From positions 1-64,000 of the forward strand of contig CASDZV010000088.1 in NCBI GenBank assembly GCA_949285905.1: 64,000 bases of DNA, in the 5' to 3' direction. The position numbers were made by a program, and so were the translations under genes. Position 1 is the first letter of the stretch; the number at the start of each line of letters is the position of its first letter. The stretch comes from an uncultured Spirochaetales bacterium. Lineage in GTDB: Bacteria; Spirochaetota; Spirochaetia; Sphaerochaetales; Sphaerochaetaceae. Positions 8,036 through 15,723 of this stretch are shown here, piece after piece. Under the pieces are notes generated by a model. That model saw nothing but the letters and a program-made list of their open reading frames with translations. It was not told the origin of the DNA and did not search any database.

Positions 8036-9682
8036 ATGAAGAATGTGAAACTTCCAATAGGCAGTTCGAATTTTTAAAGATATCATAGAAAGCGGTTCTT
8101 ACTATGTAGACAAGACTGATTTCATCGGGAAGGTCATCCGTGCCAATGCAAATGCACTGCTCTTCACTCGTCCCCGACGCTTTGGGAAGACAACTGTCCA
8201 GACAATGCTGCAGGCCTTTTTTGATGTCAGGGAAGACAATGCAGCATTATTTGCAGGCCTGAAAATTTCCCATGACGAAGAAATAATAAGTAAATGTCTC
8301 AATAAGATACCAGTCATCCACTTGTCAATGAAAGACACGGAAGGCGAGAATTTCAACTCCGCATTAACTATATGCTGAAATACATGCTCTCAGAGGTCTA
8401 TGACGGATATTCCTTCATTTATGAGAATGACACATCGGATGATGGTGGCTATTGCCGCATGATGAGAGCGCGGAGAGGCTCTGCAGAAGAGATAAGACTG
8501 GCTCTATTCACACTTGCAAAAGTGCTATCGAATTACTACAAAAAGAAGGTTATCATTCTTATTGATGAATATGATGTACCTCTTGAAAAGGCATACAGCA
8601 ATGGCTACTACACACAGATGCTAAATGTGATGAGAGGGATGTTATCTGCCCTCAAAGATAACCCTTATATCGAGAAAAGCATACTGACAGGCTGCCTTCG
8701 GATATCAAAGGAAAGCATATTCACAGGCTTGAACAACCTCTCAACATACACAATCACAGACAGTCAATTCTCAGATACCTTCGGCTTCACGGAAACTGAG
8801 GTAATGGAACTGCTCAGCCTGACTGGATTAGAAAACCATATTGATGAAATCAGGAAATGGTATGATGGCTATATTATCGGGAAACAGAACATCTACACAC
8901 CATGGGACGTGCTTCGCTATACAGATGCGCTTCTGGATAACCCATCATCCACACCTAAGAATTACTGGGCAAACAGCAGTAGCAATGAAATGCTGAATAC
9001 GATGTTTGATAAATTCACTCCGACGATACAGGACGAATGCAGCGCTTTAATCAACGGAAAGACCATTTCAGTACCAATTACTGAGGAGCTTACATACGCT
9101 GATGTCTATTCAAAAGAGGAACACATCTGGAGCCTTCTGCTCGAAACTGGTTATCTTACTCTTTCATGCCAATATGATCCAAACAGAAGCGCATACTTGA
9201 AAATCCCGAACGAAGAAATCAGAAACCTCTTCGTCAGAGTTGCCGATTCATGGTTCTCTCAGAAGGTACAACGCGAAAACCGGATACCGCTCTTTGATGC
9301 TCTCTGGAGTGGCGACACTGAAGCCTCATCTGCAATTATCACAGAATATCTGACACGCACGATAAGCTACTTCGATTACAAGGAATCGTTCTATCATGCT
9401 TTTCTTGCAGGACTTCTTTCCTCCTCTGATTACATCGTCAGGTTGAATGATGAATCAGGTAAAGGAAGACCAGATATAATGCTGCTCGATCAAATCAAGC
9501 AGCAGGCTGTTATTATCGAAATCAAGAGAACACACAAGAGAAACAAACTAAAGCAGACTGCGGAAACTGCACTGAAGCAGATCTCAGACAAGGAATATGG
9601 CAAAGATCTTTCAGGCTATCTCACAGTGCTCAGATACGGTATTGCCTTCTACGAGAAAGAAGCCTTCGTCGTTTCCTGCTAA
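8036..9682 (+). pseudogene. AAA-ATPase/PD-(D/E)XK protein gene with two frameshifts
   Basis: The gene starts at ATG 8036 (GGAAAAGGA upstream, TATAAT at 8013-8018) as MKNVKLPIGSSNF, then hits a stop because of a run of five T at 8071-8075; four T would continue as FKDIIESGSYYVDKTDF. The second frame carries LLFTRPRRFGKTT (Walker A type) and ends at TGA 8376-8378. A missing base near 8370 then restores the first frame, giving MLKYMLSEVYDGYSF and on to 9682. The long 3' part has IILIDEYDVPLEKA (Walker B) and a C-terminal nuclease core (GRPDIML...IIEIKR). This matches the widespread AAA-ATPase-like/DUF1703 family of unknown function. The +1 and -1 shifts compensate each other, so either the gene is decaying or the sequence has errors. 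Confidence 0.85.
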
Positions 9683-9696
9683 ATCAAAGACAAAGA

Positions 9697-9728
9697 AATC
9701 TCCCCTGTTCCATAAGGACGGGGAGATT
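9697..9728. terminator. Bidirectional terminator between convergent genes
   Basis: AATCTCCCC (9697-9705) and GGGGAGATT (9720-9728) form a perfect 9-bp stem. The minus-strand side is followed by TCTTTGTCTTTGATTT, so it best serves the lipoprotein gene; it may also stop the ATPase pseudogene transcript. Confidence 0.75.
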
Positions 9729-9749
9729 ATGAATCCCATAAAAGCTTGA

Positions 9750-10223
9750 TTAGGCTTCTGGTGTTTCAGCTGCAGGGACCTTGAAAGTAACAGTCTGTGG
9801 TTCTTCTCCAAGAACAGGCACCGTCAGCTCAACACTGAGTTCCGAATTTGGTTCCACACAAGTAATAACAGCTTTTACGTCACCAAGGGCAAGTGTAATT
9901 CCTTTCAACGTAAGATTCCAGATATTATCATCAAAGTCTGATTCATATGAAACCCCCTCAGCACCAGAGCTGAAAGACATAGTTACAGGATCTTTTCCTT
10001 CTTCTACAGCAGGAATAGTCACAGTTATATCAAACAAAGAATCAGTAATAGTAAGAGTACTCTCAACTGAATTACCATAAGCAGTAACAGAGCCTTCATA
10101 TGTCTCTATCGCCCACTCCGGTGCAAATGGCTTAGCCTCTTCCTTCTTTCCTGGATCAGTGTCACATGCTACGAAAAGCATTGCAATTATACAGATAACT
10201 GCAAGAACTCTGAGTTTTTTCAT
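9750..10223 (-). CDS. Small secreted lipoprotein, unknown function
   Basis: 157 residues. The ATG at 10223 was chosen because AAGGAGG lies 6 bases upstream; a longer in-frame start adds only a charged stretch. The signal peptide is MKKLRV..., with the lipobox MLFVAC and the lipidated Cys at residue 20. The mature part is acidic and beta-rich, with TVTIPAVEEG and ELTVPVLGEEPQTVTF, suggesting one small beta-sandwich. No enzyme motif is visible. It is transcribed alone, with a terminator downstream and a 9-bp inverted repeat upstream. Confidence 0.7.
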   Translation of the reverse strand: MKKLRVLAVICIIAMLFVACDTDPGKKEEAKPFAPEWAIETYEGSVTAYGNSVESTLTITDSLFDITVTIPAVEEGKDPVTMSFSSGAEGVSYESDFDDNIWNLTLKGITLALGDVKAVITCVEPNSELSVELTVPVLGEEPQTVTFKVPAAETPEA

Positions 10224-10263
10224 TCTTTTCCTCCTTGGATTTGTTTTATCCATTAAGCTTATT

Positions 10264-10310
10264 TATCTGCTGGGAGATAACGAACACTCCACAGCAGATA
10301 TGTTAGATTA
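10264..10310. repeat. Inverted repeat upstream of the lipoprotein gene
   Basis: TATCTGCTG (10264-10272) and CAGCAGATA (10302-10310) are perfect inverted copies separated by 29 bp. They lie 41-87 bp upstream of the lipoprotein start and beyond the end of the HTH-membrane gene. No T-run follows on the minus strand, so an operator is as likely as a terminator. Confidence 0.4.
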
Positions 10311-10363
10311 TTCTACAAGAAGCGATAAAAGTGAAGAACTCTTTTAGAGAATTAGTACTTTTC

Positions 10364-12109
10364 TCACACACCCCACATGTAAGCAATTGCAGGAATGACT
10401 ACAAACATTGCAATCGTGCAGACTGTGAGCAGGATGAAAAGGACTCTGAGCTTGATGCCGTTGTAAGCGATAAGAACCTTATCCTTTCGTACCTGTGCTC
10501 TCTTTGCTGCTATTGCCTGATACGTCATTATCATGATGACTGCAAGCGTGAAGATATTAATCATCGTTATGAGCGAGAATATACCAGCATCGGAGACCAT
10601 TGAGAGACCGACAAGCATAGAAGATATGACACCGAAGAGTCCTGTGCCGAGCATTCCCACGCTGTCTTCTCCTGTGTAGCTCTGGCTGTAGAATGCGATG
10701 ATAATCCATATGACAACGCTGAAAAGGTTGATGAATGCCTGCAGGAAGAGCGAGATGCCAGCTCTGTTTGCTCTCACGATGATCTCCAGCTGCGTGCGGA
10801 CCGACTGGTCAAAATGGACTGCAGGATCATTGTTCTCGTCGTAGTAATAGTTCAGGCGGAGTGTGAAATTATCCACATCATCTGTGTCATGAATAAGTCT
10901 GTAACCTGATGTGATGCCAAAGTACGGTGTGAAACCGCTGACTCTCGTTCCATCTTCGCTTACAGATGTATCAGGAACATAGCGGATGTAATCTGCATCC
11001 ATTGTCGGGAGGATGTACATCTTGAACTGCACAGAATCGAGAGGATAGCGGACACTGTCGAAAGCCTTCTCGAATGCTGCGTTGAATCTTATCTTCTGAT
11101 AGCACATCGTCCTGAGATTACCGTTCTCATCGTAATACTGAACCTCTTCAAGCTCCTTGAGCGTTCCGAGGCTGTCCGGGACAAACTCACCATTGCCGAT
11201 TACAAACATTGTCTCCTTGTCTGTAAGAACGTTCGAAGGTGTCTCCCCCGGATAGTACTCATGGTCATGTGCCTCTACCCATTCCTCGAAATAATCAGAA
11301 TGGTCAGCAAGCCAGGATTCGAATGAGAACTCATTGACAGGACGTACCTCATCAGACTCTGCATAGTAATCATTGATGACCTGATCCATCAGCACGTTTC
11401 TGGCATAATGCCTGAACATATTTCTGAACTCATCCTTGTCGAACTTGAAGAAGATCTGCATTCTTCCTTCATAAGAAGATGTAGCTGAGGAGATGTTCTT
11501 GATCTTCTCAAGGACTGCACCGACAGTGACTTCCACATAATAAGCATCAGGGTTATTAGCCTTCGATGTGCCCTCAAGGTCATCATGATACTTCTTCTGA
11601 ATCGGGTCGTAGATATCATACTCAAGACCATCGCTGCCCATTCTATACTTTCTCATATCATCATAGCGCTCAAAGGCGACTTCCGAAGCGCAGTAGAGAA
11701 TGAAAGCAATGAGAGGCACGGCAATGACAAGCACGGAAAGCACGAGCTTCACGCGCTTACGATAACCGATCATCTTCCAGTTCCTGCTGAAAAAGTGCTT
11801 CTGCTTCTGCCGTTCGATATCATTCTCGATATCATTGCGCTGCACAGAGAGAAGATCCGCGTCAATCTGTATCAGATCCTCCTCTGGAAGTTCCTTTGTG
11901 TCATCTGTCAGGATTTCCACAGGGATGAAGAAGTATGCAGCGACTTTCACACACAGCTTGTATGATGGCTGTTCCTTCCCGGAAAGCACTTCATGCATCT
12001 TTGCAGGATTAAGCGAGATAGCACGTGCCAGTGTAATGCCATGCACGCGCTCAAGATAAGATGCGAGAATACGGAGTTTCTCGACTGTTCTTCTGCCAAT
12101 TTCAATCAT
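10364..12109 (-). CDS. Membrane protein with N-terminal HTH domain
   Basis: 581 residues with an unusual architecture. Residues about 1-75 resemble a Cro/C1-type helix-turn-helix unit (ITLARAISLNPAKMHEVLSGKEQPSYKLCVKVAAYF). A first membrane helix lies at about 123-145. A long extracytoplasmic region of about 300 residues contains many acidic residues and strand-like segments (FTLRLNYYYDENNDPAVHF). Four further hydrophobic helices lie between about 455 and 580. This layout, a DNA-binding-like domain tethered to the membrane with a large external sensor and a C-terminal helical bundle, suggests a one-component sensor or membrane-remodelling protein. I do not recognise a named family. Confidence 0.65.
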   Translation of the reverse strand: MIEIGRRTVEKLRILASYLERVHGITLARAISLNPAKMHEVLSGKEQPSYKLCVKVAAYFFIPVEILTDDTKELPEEDLIQIDADLLSVQRNDIENDIERQKQKHFFSRNWKMIGYRKRVKLVLSVLVIAVPLIAFILYCASEVAFERYDDMRKYRMGSDGLEYDIYDPIQKKYHDDLEGTSKANNPDAYYVEVTVGAVLEKIKNISSATSSYEGRMQIFFKFDKDEFRNMFRHYARNVLMDQVINDYYAESDEVRPVNEFSFESWLADHSDYFEEWVEAHDHEYYPGETPSNVLTDKETMFVIGNGEFVPDSLGTLKELEEVQYYDENGNLRTMCYQKIRFNAAFEKAFDSVRYPLDSVQFKMYILPTMDADYIRYVPDTSVSEDGTRVSGFTPYFGITSGYRLIHDTDDVDNFTLRLNYYYDENNDPAVHFDQSVRTQLEIIVRANRAGISLFLQAFINLFSVVIWIIIAFYSQSYTGEDSVGMLGTGLFGVISSMLVGLSMVSDAGIFSLITMINIFTLAVIMIMTYQAIAAKRAQVRKDKVLIAYNGIKLRVLFILLTVCTIAMFVVIPAIAYMWGV

Positions 12110-12136
12110 GGCGACTACAATATATGAATATGAAGA

Positions 12137-12517
12137 TTATGTGAAGATGAAGCGAACTGCTTTTGTATGCTCAGGAAGAGTGTAAGCAAGACCGCGTTTC
12201 ACAGACTCCTCTCCACTGTAAATAATGAAACGACCCGTTGACATACGGAACACAGCCCCTGAGATGGAAACCATCTCCTCACCCTCGAGGACAATCTCCA
12301 TCACAATCTGCGCAGGGAAATGTTCGCTCTCAAACCCTTTATCTGAAGTAAGGAATGTATCGATTATATACTTCACATCGGTTTTTTCAGGGGTCTCGTA
12401 ATGCCCATTTCCCTGATCATAGGGAAGGGAGCGGTCCATCACGTCAATTATCGTTCTGACAGCAGGAAACACTCCCACGTAACTTTCAAGCTGGGAAAGT
12501 GTATCAAATACAATCAT
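12137..12517 (-). CDS. YhcH/YjgK/YiaL-like protein (DUF386), divergent
   Basis: 126 residues. The start (MIVFDTLSQLESYVGVFPAV), GHYE near 39, and the cupin-like C-terminal half (EIVLEGEEMVSISG ... GRFIIYSGEE) resemble the YhcH family, whose members include an N-acetylneuraminate anomerase. It is shorter than usual (about 150), and the central metal-binding His/Glu cluster is only partly visible, so the activity may be lost or changed. The ATG overlaps the end of the cytidylate-kinase-like gene, so the two are co-translated. Confidence 0.5.
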   Translation of the reverse strand: MIVFDTLSQLESYVGVFPAVRTIIDVMDRSLPYDQGNGHYETPEKTDVKYIIDTFLTSDKGFESEHFPAQIVMEIVLEGEEMVSISGAVFRMSTGRFIIYSGEESVKRGLAYTLPEHTKAVRFIFT

Positions 12518-13152
12518 TTCTCGCTCTTATGCTTCTCTCTGAGCTCTGTGAAGCGGACAATCTCCTCAACGCATCCATCGATACCAAGCATGTCAGAATC
12601 GAGAGAGAGGGAATATGTACGGCACATACCCCACTTCTGGTCAGAGTAGTAATTGTAGAAATTGGCACGGCTCTTGTCGTTCTTGAGACATACATCTTCC
12701 GCTCTGTCTGCAGGAACACCATAGACTTCCACTGCCCTCTTCACTCTCGCCTCAAGCGGTGCATGAATGAAAACGGAGATGAGATCAGGATTTCCACGGA
12801 GGATATAATCACCACATCGTCCAATGATGATGCAGGAACCTTTAGATGCCACCTTCCTGATAGTATTCGACTGAATAAGGAAGAGCTGGTCATTGAGAGG
12901 CATCTCATTAAAGCCGAGAGTGCCGGATGACATCGGGTAATTGCCCATGACAAGTGAATAAAGGAGAGACGATGCAGGCTTCTCATCAGCATCCTTGAAA
13001 AGGTCCTCAGAATACCCGCTGTCTTTTGCGGCCATCGCTAGCAGTTCTTTGTCATAGTATGGAATACCAAGCCTCTCTGCGAGTTTCTTGCCAACCACGC
13101 GGCCGCCCGATCCGAACTGGCGTCCGATTGTGTAGATTGTTTTTGTTCCCAT
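12514..13152 (-). CDS. Cytidylate-kinase-like P-loop protein (copy 1)
   Basis: 212 residues. The ATG at 13152 was chosen over the in-frame TTG at 13158 because AGGAGG lies 7 bases before the ATG but only 1 base before the TTG. The P-loop region TIGRQFGSGGRVVGKKLAERL and YYDKELL match the cytidylate-kinase-like family, with a LID-type IIGRCGDYIL. The family is common in anaerobes; its real substrate is unknown, and it is distinct from true Cmk. A paralogue lies at 15081-15671. It overlaps the YhcH-like gene by 4 bp. Confidence 0.8.
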   Translation of the reverse strand: MGTKTIYTIGRQFGSGGRVVGKKLAERLGIPYYDKELLAMAAKDSGYSEDLFKDADEKPASSLLYSLVMGNYPMSSGTLGFNEMPLNDQLFLIQSNTIRKVASKGSCIIIGRCGDYILRGNPDLISVFIHAPLEARVKRAVEVYGVPADRAEDVCLKNDKSRANFYNYYSDQKWGMCRTYSLSLDSDMLGIDGCVEEIVRFTELREKHKSEK

Positions 13153-13217
13153 ATCCAAGCCTCCTAGTTGTATTATAAAACAGAAAACCCGGATTTCAGC
13201 AAAAAAACAGACAAACT

Positions 13218-13781
13218 CTAGATTCCTTCAACAAGATGCTCTGCAAGAATCTTCAAGCCAATTGCCACTAGAATGATACCGCCCAGAAGCTCTGCCTTGG
13301 TCTTATATTTGTCACCTGCTATCGCACCGAGCTTGACACCTGCTGCCGACAAGAGGAATGTGGTGACGCCTATGAACGATACTGCCCAGTAGATATTGCC
13401 ATCCACTGCGGCAAGGGCCACACCAGATGCAAGTGCGTCGATTGATGTCGCAAGAGCAAGAGGGAACATTGCTCTGACAGAGAGTGACGGACTTTCATCC
13501 TCATCCTTTTTAGAGCGCGACTCCACTATCATGGAAATACCGATGGCAGCAAGGAGCACAAAAGCAACCCAGTGGTCGAATGACTGGATGAGATCCGAGA
13601 GCTGGATGCCAAGGAAATATCCTATAAGCGGCATCAGAGCCTGAAAGAAGCCGAACCAGAGGCCTACTATCACAGAGCTTTTAAGTGAAGCGCGCCCAAG
13701 GGCAAGCCCCTTGCATATCGCGACAGCAAAAGCATCCATGCTCAGCCCTACGGCGAGCACAAAAAGTTCACTTATCCCCAT
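13218..13781 (-). CDS. mntP: MntP manganese efflux pump
   Basis: 187 residues, the usual size, with six hydrophobic helices. The two conserved repeats each carry an Asp in a helix: GLSMDAFAVAICKGLA near the N-terminus and LALATSIDALASGVAL near 115. The protein exports Mn2+ across the inner membrane to prevent manganese poisoning. CTGGAG lies 6 bases before the ATG. It sits directly behind the terminator of the flavodiiron gene, with only 42 bp between them, so there is no room for a yybP-ykoY manganese riboswitch; its promoter must overlap that terminator, or it is expressed by read-through. Confidence 0.9.
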   Translation of the reverse strand: MGISELFVLAVGLSMDAFAVAICKGLALGRASLKSSVIVGLWFGFFQALMPLIGYFLGIQLSDLIQSFDHWVAFVLLAAIGISMIVESRSKKDEDESPSLSVRAMFPLALATSIDALASGVALAAVDGNIYWAVSFIGVTTFLLSAAGVKLGAIAGDKYKTKAELLGGIILVAIGLKILAEHLVEGI

Positions 13782-13795
13782 TTATTTCTCCAGGG

Positions 13796-13818
13796 AAAAA
13801 GCGGGGAGCTACCCCGCT
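13796..13818 (-). terminator. Rho-independent terminator of the flavodiiron gene
   Basis: On the minus strand AGCGGGG, a 5-nt loop and CCCCGCT are followed by TTTTT. The stem lies 5 bp after the flavodiiron stop codon. Confidence 0.85.
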
Positions 13819-13823
13819 TTCCG

Positions 13824-15029
13824 TCAGCCGTTGACGCTCTTTGCCAGCGCCGCAGCCATCTCCTCCACAGCACCCATCTGTTCTGCCTTGAGCGATGATT
13901 TGATAGTCAGTGTCGGAGCAATGAAATTAATATTCTTCATAGCCTCAAGCATCTCGCACATCTTCTTTCCGGAAGAGAGTGCCCAGGTGCCATTCTCAAC
14001 AATGGCAACATCCCTGTTCTGGAAGTTGTGTGCCTTGAGCTCGATGAGGAGCATCTCCATCTTCGGGAAGATTTCCGCATTATATGTCGGGGATGCAAAG
14101 ACTATGGTGCTGTATCTGAAACATTCTGAGACGAGCACAGAAACATCTGTCTTGGATGCATCATATGTGTGGATGTTCCTTACACCCGCCTCCGCAGCTT
14201 TTGCAGCAAGCACATCAACGGCATTGGCTGTGTTCCCATAGATTGAGGAATACACAATAAGAAGTCCCTTCTCCTCTGGTACATATGATGCCCATGTCTG
14301 GTACTTCTCAATGAAGTATCCGAGGTTCTCTCTCCAGATCGGACCATGGAGCGGAAGAATCATCTTGATAGGCAGAGTAGCGGCCTTCTTGAGCGTATTC
14401 ATAACCTGGACACCATACTTGCCGACGATATTGATGAAATAGCGTCTTGCATCATCCAGCCACTCTGTGTCGAAATTTACTTCATCAGCATAGATGTTGC
14501 CAGAAAGCGCACCGAATGTTCCGAATGCATCAGCTGAGAAAAGGAAGCCGTTTGAAGTGTCAAACGCAACCATAACTTCCGGCCAGTGCACCATCGGGGC
14601 AAAGACGAATGCGAATGTGTGGCGTCCTGTTGTGAGTGTATCGCCATCCTTTACAATCACGGCATGAGAATCCACGTCAAATGTGTAGAACTGCTTAATC
14701 ATCTGCACAGTCTTCTGGTTACCGACAATCTTCACATCAGGATAGCGCAGAACAATCTCTGCAATAACAGAGCAATGATCCGGTTCCATATGATTGACAA
14801 CAAGGTAATCAAGAGGGCGTCCTGAAAGAGCCGATTCCACATTCTCCAGGAATTCCCTGGAAACAGAGTGATCTGCTGTATCGAGAAGAACAGTCTTCTC
14901 GTCAAGCACGATATAAGAGTTGTAACTTACACCGCGCTCAATCGGATAAATATTTTCAAAGAGCGCAAGGCGCCTGTCGCTGGCACCTACGTAAAACACA
15001 TCTTCAGCTATCTTACGTACATTATTCAT
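13824..15029 (-). CDS. fprA: Flavodiiron protein (A-type flavoprotein, FprA)
   Basis: 401 residues. The N-terminal beta-lactamase-like domain carries the diiron site, including NHMEPDH (HxExD) and a later VHWPEVM. The C-terminal third is a flavodoxin domain with SSIYGNTANAVD for the FMN phosphate and FASPTYNAEIFPKME. The enzyme reduces O2 or NO with electrons from rubredoxin or NADH and protects anaerobes. An in-frame start 16 codons upstream was rejected; the ATG at 15029 has GGAG 7 bases before it. That GGAG lies inside a terminator-like hairpin, which may limit its translation. Confidence 0.9.
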   Translation of the reverse strand: MNNVRKIAEDVFYVGASDRRLALFENIYPIERGVSYNSYIVLDEKTVLLDTADHSVSREFLENVESALSGRPLDYLVVNHMEPDHCSVIAEIVLRYPDVKIVGNQKTVQMIKQFYTFDVDSHAVIVKDGDTLTTGRHTFAFVFAPMVHWPEVMVAFDTSNGFLFSADAFGTFGALSGNIYADEVNFDTEWLDDARRYFINIVGKYGVQVMNTLKKAATLPIKMILPLHGPIWRENLGYFIEKYQTWASYVPEEKGLLIVYSSIYGNTANAVDVLAAKAAEAGVRNIHTYDASKTDVSVLVSECFRYSTIVFASPTYNAEIFPKMEMLLIELKAHNFQNRDVAIVENGTWALSSGKKMCEMLEAMKNINFIAPTLTIKSSLKAEQMGAVEEMAAALAKSVNG

Positions 15030-15064
15030 AAAAAAACTCCTTCGTCGAACTATATACGAAGGAG
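15030..15064 (-). terminator. Terminator hairpin containing the fprA ribosome-binding site
   Basis: CTCCTTCG (minus strand, 15064-15057) and CGAAGGAG (15044-15037) form a perfect 8-bp stem with a 12-nt loop, followed by seven T and then the fprA ATG. It can end transcripts of the upstream kinase-like gene. The 3' arm also holds the GGAG that should serve fprA. Confidence 0.7.
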
Positions 15065-15080
15065 CAATTTCCAGCAACAG

Positions 15081-15671
15081 CTAAGACAGGAATGCGGCAA
15101 GGTGCGGCACAAGTTCTTTTATCACGACATTGGATGTATTTATACACAGGTCATACGAGGATTTATCGCCCCATTTCTCACCTGTATAGAACTCGTAATA
15201 CTTCGCACGTCCCTTGTCGACTTTCTGGATCATCTGCTTCATTTCCTTGTCACTGAGGTGCTCGCCTTCCGGAGCCCTGTCATGACAGCGTCTGATCCTG
15301 CTCTCCATATCTGCATAGACGAAAATCCTGAATGGCTTGATATCTCTCAGGATATAATCTGCACAGCGCCCTACGATGACGCAGTCTGATGCCGCGGCCA
15401 TCTCCTTGATGATATTGCTCTGCTCAACATAGACAGACTGCTGAATCTGGAATGTCATATCAGGATAGAGGCTGTGTCCAATAGTAATCGGCAGCAAAGG
15501 ATACGGGTGATGCTCAACGACATTATGCACATATTCCTCTGTCAGCTGTGTACGCTTTGCTATCTCGGAGAGAATCTCCTTATCGTAATAAGCTATCTGC
15601 AGATGATCTGCCAGTCGTCTGCCAAGTTCCCTTCCACCACTACCGAATTCACGACCTAAAGTAATAACCAA
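15081..15671 (-). CDS. Cytidylate-kinase-like P-loop protein (copy 2), TTG start
   Basis: 196 residues, same family as 12514-13152: VITLGREFGSGGRELGRRLADHL, YYDKEIL and CVIVGRCADYILRD. The start is a TTG, which is supported by AAGGAGG exactly 7 bases upstream and by the fact that the P-loop begins almost at once, leaving no room for a later ATG. The C-terminal KYYEFYTGEKWGDKSSYDLCINT segment matches the paralogue's NFYNYYSDQKWGMCRTYSLSL. The substrate is unknown. It is followed by the hairpin that separates it from fprA. Confidence 0.8.
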   Translation of the reverse strand: MVITLGREFGSGGRELGRRLADHLQIAYYDKEILSEIAKRTQLTEEYVHNVVEHHPYPLLPITIGHSLYPDMTFQIQQSVYVEQSNIIKEMAAASDCVIVGRCADYILRDIKPFRIFVYADMESRIRRCHDRAPEGEHLSDKEMKQMIQKVDKGRAKYYEFYTGEKWGDKSSYDLCINTSNVVIKELVPHLAAFLS

Positions 15672-15723
15672 GTTCTATCCTCCTTCGGTGATTATTATAC
15701 CACGCGCAAAAAGCCAGTAGCAA

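Noticed and set aside
13153-13158. TTG start for the first cytidylate-kinase-like gene
   Set aside because: AGGAGG is only 1 base away from the TTG but 7 from the next ATG (13152). In the second copy the TTG is kept because spacing is right.
13782-13823. Manganese riboswitch (yybP-ykoY) upstream of mntP
   Set aside because: Only 42 bp separate the genes and they hold a plain terminator; there is no space for the riboswitch fold.
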